Below, piece after piece: positions 56,331 through 64,000 of a DNA stretch of 64,000 bases (position 1 is its first letter; each line of letters opens with the position of its first letter). The position numbers and the translations under genes were made by a program. The notes beneath the pieces are model-generated. The model was not told the DNA's origin. It searched no databases and saw only the letters and a program-made list of their open reading frames with translations. The stretch comes from Gnetum montanum (lineage: Eukaryota > Streptophyta > Gnetopsida > Gnetales > Gnetaceae). Where the stretch lies: NCBI GenBank assembly GCA_015680685.1, contig MNCI01029492.1:64147-128146 (forward strand), read 5' to 3'.

Positions 56331-56936
56331 AATTGTTCACTCAATTCCTATACCAACTCACAACAAATATAAGGGACAAGGGTGTCTACAAAGCTAGGTC
56401 TACAAAATAGCCACTAAATCAAAGAACACCCTGTGGCTCGCAAGTAAGAATGCTGAATCATTTAAACAATGCATGGAAGCATATAATTCACTTAGTAGTT
56501 CTTGCCCAGGCCATGAACTTATTCATGGGGAAGATTTTCCATCTTGAACCAAGAACTAATAAGTGCTTTCTCAATTTTTTATTTGACACCATTTTTTATT
56601 TTACAACACCTTTAGGACATTTTATCTTTCTTGAATATTTTACAATTTCTTTTATATTTTACTTTATTTTAGTTTGTGTTTTTCTTATGTTTGTCTCCTT
56701 TTTCCTTTTTTCTTTTTCTTTATTACCAATAGGACACAATGATGTTATAGTTTTTTTGCTAATGGTGGTTTATACTTAATATTATTTGATTGCTAATGTT
56801 TAGATTCTATCTTTGAATTTTGGTATTAACAACTAAGACATGGTTTCTTTTTCATGAAATAGGGAGTGAATCCATGTCATCCACCCATCCACAAACTCTA
56901 TGGTGTCCCTTGTTTTGGAAATATGAGATCCCTTCT
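56331..56936 (+). other. Post-pol spacer of element F (left part)
   Basis: Starts right after the Gag tail; matches 12300-12800 of element A, including the T-rich tract (56570-56760). This is where protease to integrase should be, and they are absent. The hydrophobic 109-codon frame at 56450-56779 is due to T-rich composition. Confidence 0.55.
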
Positions 56937-57810
56937 TGATGAGTCATGTTTTGTAGGGATCCACTATCAGAGTCATGTTATCAAGTATTTAATATTGGGG
57001 CACAACCTCCAATGTTGGGTATCCGATATTATCCCTTCTGTGCTAGCCTATAAATACAACACTTGGATGCACAGTAGTAGATATAAATATTGATAGATTT
57101 CAATAGATTTTAGAAGGAGATGTAGAGAAGTTTTGTTTCTAGTGCATCCTCACAGTGTGATGTTAAGTGCTTGTATGACATTCTTATTCAAGTGTGATGT
57201 ACTTGGACACGCTACATGTTCGACAATAAAGATTGAGATTACTTCCATCATTGCAACATCCACTTAGCTTTATTATTATTTTTAATTACATAAATGCTTA
57301 CTTCTTTTCTTAGTTAATGTTTATCAATTATTTCTTTTTATCACTTCTTTCATTAAGTGGAATAAGTATGACTAATTGTGAGTGCTTAAGTGTAATTACT
57401 TAGTAACCCAGTAGTATTATTGTTTGGTATGCCCAATAATGATATGCTTGGTAATCCCAGTGGTAGTTGCATGAATTCCAAGGTGTGTATGAAAGGTTAG
57501 GAATGGATACTCATTAAACGTAGGCTACTTTACACTTTACTTTCCATTGTTAATTAATTTAAAATCATTGATTTCCTTATTATCATCAAGAGTAGCATAA
57601 GGCTAAAATAACATCAATTATCATATGCCTCACTTTGGACTAAACCATACATGACAAAGCTACCACTAGTCCAAGTGGGAAGACAACGAAGTGTGATCAA
57701 GACATAATGATCTAGATGCACAACTAGTTCCATCCATGGAATTTGACTAGATTGTGCATGAATGCTTGTGATTCATATGGTTGGGCATAGGAGTACCTCA
57801 TCGCTTATCA
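56937..57810 (+). mobile_element. Solo LTR G
   Basis: 874 bp, TGATGAGTCATG to TCGCTTATCA, flanked by CTTCT (56932-56936) and CTTCC (57811-57815). U3 words ATATTGGGGC/ATCCGATATTATCC, TATA-like CCTATAAATACAAC near 57049, polyadenylation-like AATAAAGATTGAG near 57224. The matching spacer in A (near 12805-12825) has no LTR. Confidence 0.8.
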
Positions 57811-57815
57811 CTTCC

Positions 57816-59420
57816 TTAATGAAACTTTTAATGAACTTGTGACCTTGGTAATTTCCAAACTTGGGAAAGATTAAATGGATTGATATGGGTGTGACTTTAA
57901 GGGGATTTAATGCTCTTTGTACTTGCCTACCCTCTTGAGTGCATGAGTGTTTTCATAGGTCCTTGACCATTTCATTGTCCACCAATAACAAGAAGTTAAA
58001 GTCTTTGCATGGTGTGGTTTCCATCTAAAAATCATTAAAATATAAAACTTTAAAAAAATAATAGGAATTCAAAGCATACCGATTAGACTCAATAATAGGC
58101 TACAAGCACTAGTTATGGGACTAGAAAGACATGTTACTCATGCCTAAAGTTCGCCTCTAACTAAGACCCTTTCTTACTTCTAGCTTCTCTTTTTTTTCTC
58201 TCTTAGAAATGATAATTGATCTATGGGAGCATTCTTGTGTCTTGAGGGGATGGACTAGTCTTAGAGTATCGATGTGAAGTCATTGAAAGTGGTTGGTTTT
58301 GATCTAGACTAAGGATGGTCATTATTAAGTCACTTTAACTATAAAACTGCACAAGGGACTTCATGTGGCCATGATTTACGACTCCATTCCACCTTCTCTT
58401 TCATCCACTATGGCTTCCCATAATTCACCTCACTATGGATTTTTCATGGTTTCATTTAATGTATTAGTTTGATGTGTTAAAATTCTTAAGTAGATTCTTA
58501 TGATATTTAGTCCTTAACTTTCCACAACCATTAATCACCCATGGCGTCCATCGACTCCTTGGTTTTAAGGTATGTAAGGGCATTAAGGGCATGTGCCTAC
58601 TATGGGGAGGATCCACTTGCATACCTCTTGGTTGGACTAGCTAAGTTCCTTATCCTTAGATATTTTTATGATTAAATCCTTTGTGTGTCCCATTGGTTGC
58701 ATCTAACTGTGCACTCTTTCAATTTGTTCTCCAGCTCAAAACTCATTTCTATGCACAATCTATCCCTCTTCCATTATTTCATCATGTTCACAACATTTCT
58801 AGATCTTCAACAATGTTCACTGCATGCTTAAACTTTTTCTTTTCATCCTTATATTTAATGTGAAAAATTTTTCTCATAGGCCTCATCAACAGGATCCTAT
58901 CTATGGAGCCACCACATCAACGTGATCTTGTCGACAAGACCCCATTGATGCAACATAAAAATCCTATAAATAGGCGGCCACACTTAGCAATTTTTTGACA
59001 TTTGCTCATAAACAAGGGGGGATTTTTTGCATTTTTCAAAGCCTAGACCCTTCTATAGCTAATAAATTTCAAACCATTTGTTTCATTACCCTCATTCTTT
59101 AGTCCTGTAGTTACCAAAGGTAAGCTCTACGTCATGGGGGCCACAAACCTTGGGTTTTTAATTGAAAATGTTTTGGAATTTTTATAACTCCCACAAAGGT
59201 TTAACTAATAAAGTAACATTAAAATCATTTAATTATGAAAGTTAAACCCTTTCAACAAACTTTGGTGACCTTATAAATTAAATAACATTAAAACAATATT
59301 CAAATAATCAATCTTCCATGGTTACAACTTAGCCAAAATGTAACTTTCCAATGAGATCAGGTACCTAAAGGTTATAAGTTACACATCACACACTAATCCT
59401 TGGTTATGTTGTGACTGTAG
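57816..59420 (+). other. Post-pol spacer of element F (right part)
   Basis: Matches 12825-13166 joined to 19590-20414 of element A. It includes the empty site of X at about 58156-58165. Between about 58880 and 59270 it has roughly 390 bp absent from A, with a TATA-like CCTATAAATAGGC (58962) and inverted CATCAACG/CCATTGATG words, perhaps a short LTR-derived insertion. No coding region seen. Confidence 0.55.
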
Positions 59421-62270
59421 ATGGCACCAAAAGGAAAGCACCTATAGGAGGGAGGACCATCCCAATCGAGGGACAAATAGCTAAGAACTGGAAGGGGCTA
59501 AGAATAGCCCTAGGAGTATGCAACTAAAACTCATGCAATGGGACCTCTTCGAGAGGAACTTGAAGTGGAATTTATTAGTCAAATTCCCAAAGTGGTTGCA
59601 ATAGAATAGTTCTATCGAGAGGAGGCACCAGAGCCAAGACCAAACCTTGAGGTCACCTTGATGATGGCATGCCTCAAGCAAATTGCATCTAAGGAGGTTC
59701 AAAAATCTATGCTTTAGGAGCTAAACTTTGGATCCTTCTTGCAGTTTGCTTCTCTAGAAGTCAAAGCTCAACTGAAGAACTCTCCCATGTGACCCATCAT
59801 CACTTACAGTGGGGAGTGGTACATGGGAGAGACATACATTTTTTGGATCAAGAGACAAGCTAGTTCCATGGTCAAAATCAAGGACATATCTATGTCCTAC
59901 TTGGTGAAAGTAATCTCTAAGGACCTTAGGTTGCTTGAAATTGGGGCCACTCTAGTTGAAATTTCAACATAGGCAAATCCAAGTGTCAAGAAAGAATAGA
60001 TGTAGTGGTGTTATGGAGTGGACTGTAAGGAGTTTGGTGCACTCACCATATGTAGAATGAGCACATGTCAAAATTATAGCTTTTCATCTCAATCCAACAA
60101 TGAGGCCCAAAAAAGTCATAGTCTTCTTCACCTATGCATGTGTCACTCTAAGTAGAAGATTCCTTGTTAATCTTTCATAGCTAATATATCTTAGGATAGA
60201 GAAGTTCTTTAAGGAGAATGAATGTTAAAGTAAGACACTCCCCTTTCCATGTCTCATGAAAAATTGTGCAAAAGAAAAGGCATAGACTGCTATGCCAATG
60301 ATGCAATCTATCATGCTCCAACTACTTCTTAGGCAAAGATGATGAAGGATAAAGTGCCTACAAAGGTGGTCCAGGAAGAGGAGCAAAAACCACCACCTCC
60401 ATCACACACTTATGAAACAATGTTATAGTTTTATGCTACCATTGAGCACATGCATGAAGTTTGTGAGTAGCTTTTTCAATGGTAGCAGAAGTACGCAAGA
60501 ATGAGTGGTGGTGATCCATTTGTGTATCAACCAACCATGAGCCACCTCAAAAAAGTTTCTTGAGTTATAAGCTAGATGAAGGATGGGGTGCTAATATTTT
60601 CTACCAATGAATGTAGATGCTTGCAAGGTTGAATTCAACCACTCGAGAGCTAATGGTATCTCTTTCATAGTAGCAGTAATCCTCAGAAATCTCTAAGAAT
60701 GTTGCTACCATTTCGGTGCATTTGGGGGAGGGTGAGTAGGTACCTATCTTGATGACATGACACCAAGGGCAAGAGAGGATGGCTGAAGTGGTTTGCTAAC
60801 ATAGTGGATGAAGCACTTAATGCACCTACAACATTTATACTAGACATTTATGTAGCTAGAGATGTGCAATTGTCTACACGCATTGTTAGCTAAAGATTAA
60901 GTGTAGCTTAGCATGAGGAATTGCTAGATCGACTATTGGGAATTGGGCAACCAATTTCAGATGTCTTTGATCTTTCAAAAACCATCACTACTATCCAGTC
61001 AGAGTTGCTCATGGTAAGAGGTAGATGCATCATCATGGAGGAGCAACTTGAAATAGCTAGAGTAAAACACCAACACTTGGCTGTAAAAGTTGCTAAACTT
61101 AGAGCTTGCCTCACTAATCCTATGCTACTCAACTAAGTAATCATGTAAGATTAAGCTTTTCAAAAGCTTCAAAAAAACTAAAAGAGGCTAAGTATGTAAA
61201 GGAGTCAATGGTCTTTGACCAGTCCTTGGCCAATGGTAGAACATACAACATTTAGAAGGACTTGGTCTAGACTCACTAGGAGAATGAGGCCTTGATAGTA
61301 GAAAATCACTGCCTATAGAATGTTGATGCACAAAAATAACAAATGTTTAAATTCATCCATCAATAATAGGAACAGCTTACTAGGGTGAACACTAAATTAA
61401 GAAGGTTGGCAATAGAAAATAAAAATCTCTCGACGGAGAAGATCCATGCCTTGTGCCAAAAGTTTGCAATAGAAATCATCACCTAGAAAAATGAGGCCCT
61501 TAAGTTCAAAAAGGTGAAAATCATTATAGGGACCAAGTTGAATTAAAAATTAAATTAATGAAAAACACATCCAACTGGAAAATGCAAAAGTTAATGAGGT
61601 CCTAAAGTACTTTCACCAAAGAGGCAATGTTTGGCAGCCTATCCTTGTTGTGCTGAATAAGTACAACAAAGCAAAAATTTGCATGAAGGAGTTGTAGATT
61701 GAGGAAATGATTAAATACATGGAACTTGCCAACCTTCAGTAAGTAAGCTTGGCAATGTTGACTATTGGAAGGTCATGATTAAGGTTGGAAAAGTAATTGA
61801 ATAGCTTGTACTTATTGTATGAGGTAGAGTTCAAAACCCACAAAGAGACCAAGGAAAAGCTTCAGGTTGCAAACATTGAACTCAATGTTCTCAAAGATTA
61901 CTTCACTAATTAAAGATCAACAGCTAAGAACCTAGCCAAGAGAATGAATGACTACCAAGAGTTGTAAAATGCACTAAGAGCATTTGACATTGAATGTAAA
62001 CAATTCATTGCCCAGTTCATCAATGTGAAGGAGTTGTTCCTTACAATACCTTGTCCATGGGATATTTCCATTTCAACCCACATTGGTGATGCAACGTGAA
62101 CTATGAATGCTCCCTATAGTAAGGAGAAGAAGATGAAGGAATTTTTGGATACCTGGCATGTTTCGCTAGAAGTTGTAGCTATAGTAGGCCAACCACAACC
62201 ACTGTCTGAAGAACCATATGCGACCAAAGTAGGAGAAGATCTTTCAAAAGCTCAGGAACCTCCATTGCCT
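59421..62270 (+). pseudogene. ORF2 relic of element F
   Basis: ATG at 59421 opens MAPKGK. N-terminal domain: GPLREELEVEFISQIPKV, RPNLEVTLMMACLKQIA, ELNFGSFLQFASLEV, GEWYMGETYIFWIKR, VKIKDISMSYLVKVI (to about 59945), colinear with ORF2 of B. Then VDCKEFGAL, and near 60940 GIGQPISDVFDLSKTITTIQ, a heptad-rich stretch (60960-61136), and further coiled-coil relic to 62270. The frame is broken by many TAG/TAA codons. Paralogue: 1389-3641. Confidence 0.6.
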
Positions 62271-62521
62271 AGGACCATAAGTTTTTCTTCCTTGTCCTCA
62301 TGTCATCAAAGGAGTTGTATTGCCATTTTATCATGGTGTTCAATTTTGTTGTCTTGAACATCAATTTTTGTAATGATTGTAAATCTGTACACTTGGGCAT
62401 TTAGTTTTTATTGTATTTGTCTATTTGTCTATCAAAAGTTAGTCAATAATCCCATACCTTCTCAAAATTTTTTAAAGAACTTATTCCTCCTTTATTCACA
62501 TGGGGATAAGTTTTCATTCAG

Positions 62522-62532
62522 TCATGGGGGTA
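62522..62532 (+). other. Polypurine tract of element F
   Basis: TCATGGGGGTA directly before the 3' LTR, identical to 3881-3891. Confidence 0.7.
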
Positions 62533-62857
62533 TAATAAAATGTGTCATTCAGCCACGTTGATGGGATGCCATCAACACAATCTCAATGGAATCCCATCAA
62601 TGTGATCCCATCAACATAGGGTTTATTATGTTGACATGTACCCATCGATGTGGCATCCTACCATTGCCTATAAATGTGCACTTACTATCACATTTATGAT
62701 AATCTTTCCATTAGTCATAGTGAAGCTCTTGCAGTTTTTTCTTTTGAAAGTTAGAATATTTTCTATGTGCCCATAGTAGAAGTCAAAGGAGTGTACAGAT
62801 CTTTATTCAAGCATTAATGTATTTGAGCATCTCAGTGTGAACAACAATAAAGATAAG
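62533..62857 (+). mobile_element. 3' LTR of element F, truncated
   Basis: First 325 bp of the LTR (TAATAAAATGTG to AATAAAGATAAGC). It then jumps to sequence equivalent to 4975, deleting the rest of the LTR, the LINE relic and part of the flank. Confidence 0.75.
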
Positions 62858-62869
62858 CATTAATGTATT

Positions 62870-63354
62870 TTACTCAACATCTATCTCATATTGTCAAACC
62901 TCAATGGCTTTTCTAACAATGTCCTCATTTGCAAGTAACAAATTCCAAGAGAATTTCATAGTCAAACAAAACAAAATCATCTCATCACTTGCCTCAATTA
63001 CCCTTTATCAAAGTTTTTCTTGTCAAATAAATTTTAGACAAAAATGCCCAAATGTAAAACATGGTTATTACAACAATCATAATTCAAGTGATATATGCCT
63101 CAATGAGATATAATGATAGATGCCTTAGTACACTCACGGACATTGAACCTAAGACTTATAAGCAACAAGCCTTAGAGGTTTCTTTCCAACATGCATGAAA
63201 TTTCTAAATCTAATGTAAAAATTTGTGTCCTTTCAAAATCCTCATCTCTTAACATGTACATGTGACTTCTAGAGTAATACTATTACAATTGAAATGCTCA
63301 GTTCATTATTCATATGCAATGGTTTTGCAACAAGTTAATAAATTGGATGCAATG
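62870..63354. other. Second copy of the left flank of element A
   Basis: Homologous to 4975-5455, including TTATTACAACAATCATAATT and CCAACATGCATGAAATTTC. Short frames do not keep the same reading frame between the copies, so no gene is supported. Confidence 0.6.
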
Positions 63355-64000
63355 TGATAAACTGTATTTTGTTTGGCTTTGATATCAAATACCTGAAATC
63401 GAAGCCCTAATATTGGATACCTGATATTAGGGGCTTATAGACAATGTTGGATATTTCATGTCATGGGATGTGTGCTAGCCTATAAATATAGTGCTTGGGC
63501 ACATGGTTTGGGCATAAGTTTTATCATAGCATAGCAGAGCTCTTGCAGTTTTTCTTTCCTAGAGATAGAATATTTTCCCAAGTGCCTATAGTAGAAGTCA
63601 TTAAGTGTATGAATCTTTATTTAAGCATTGTTGTACCTAAGTATGGAAGTATGTGCAACAATAAGGATGAGCTTTTTGATAAACCTTGTAGCACTTTCGT
63701 TAGATTAAATATTTTATTTATGCATTTAATGTTTTATGTAATTTTATTTAATGATTTTAAGTAATTAAGCTAAGTTAAGTTAGCTAGGCTAAATAGCAAT
63801 TAAGTAAGCATTTAAGTATGATCACTTCGAGCATGTGCATGATGCTTGGTAATCCAAACAACACTTAACATTTCATAACCCAATAGCATTATACGTGTTC
63901 AATATGTGTATGCAAAGTGGGACTAGATACTTATGTTAGGATTAATTAGAGATTAATTAGTTAGATTAAATTATCCATTAAAAATTACTTCATTCCTTTA
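63355..64000 (+). mobile_element. LTR of a second element A copy, cut by window end
   Basis: TGATAAACTGTATTTTG onward matches the 5' LTR at 5456 through about 6064. It sits at the same target (GATGCAATG), which shows duplication of the locus and not an independent insertion. Confidence 0.8.

Larger units (their letters stand above)
53078..62857 (+). mobile_element. Element F: non-autonomous LTR retrotransposon (gag + ORF2)
   Basis: 5' LTR 53078-53937, PBS 53938-53956, gag relic 54084-56330, spacer with solo LTR G, ORF2 59421-62270, PPT 62522-62532, and a 3' LTR cut after about 325 bp (62533-62857). No protease, RT or integrase: gag passes straight to the post-pol spacer near 56480. The right end lost about 750 bp relative to the paralogous copy at 3892-4975. 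The interior carries the empty sites of X (near 58160). Confidence 0.78.

Overview
This is nuclear DNA from a plant with a large, repeat-swollen genome. A gymnosperm is my best guess, but the sequence alone does not settle it. Evidence: Ty3/gypsy LTR retrotransposons fill nearly the whole window, their primer-binding sites match tRNA-Asp, there is a LINE relic, and the only host gene is a plant-specific purine permease, itself broken. The DNA is AT-rich, and coding relics carry many C-to-T type stop codons (TAA, TAG, TGA for CAA, CAG, CGA). No intact protein-coding gene was found.

Layout. 1-1388: fragment of an unrelated LTR element on the minus strand. 1389-4760: 3' part of an F-type element (ORF2 relic plus 3' LTR), followed by a LINE relic and a short flank. 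5456-22377: element A, the only one with a recognisable pol; it is interrupted by element X (13167-19589) and by solo LTR I (21156-21918, which holds a 203-base assembly gap). 22785-26261: element H, minus strand, a different gypsy family. 26530-27583: purine permease pseudogene. 28250-29092: LTR E. 29093-52910: element D, whose two LTRs and gag are broken by solo LTRs K and L and by a nest in which C (37325-52884, minus) sits in the 3' LTR of D and B (43981-52552, minus) sits in the 5' LTR of C. 52911-53077: LINE relic. 53078-62857: element F with solo LTR G inside. 62870-64000: a second copy of the A flank and A LTR.

Elements A, B, C, D, F and X belong to one extended group. They share LTR ends TGATG...CATCA, a PBS resembling the complement of the tRNA-Asp 3' end, a PPT near ATGGGGGTA, a Gag with a CxxCxxxHPKG knuckle, and the same untranslated spacers. 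Their gene content is complementary. A has gag-pol but has lost ORF2. B, F and X have gag plus ORF2 (a globular domain with a long coiled coil) but no RT/IN. C and D keep gag and protease only. The group therefore looks like non-autonomous derivatives that would have needed a pol-bearing partner.

Insertion order can be read from 5-bp target duplications (ACTAA, GAAAG, ACATT, CTAAG and ATCAT exact; CAATG/TAATG, CTTCT/CTTCC and TCTTT/ACTTT with one change) and from empty-site paralogues inside the window. Coordinates of degenerate coding relics are approximate; LTR ends and target duplications were read to the base.
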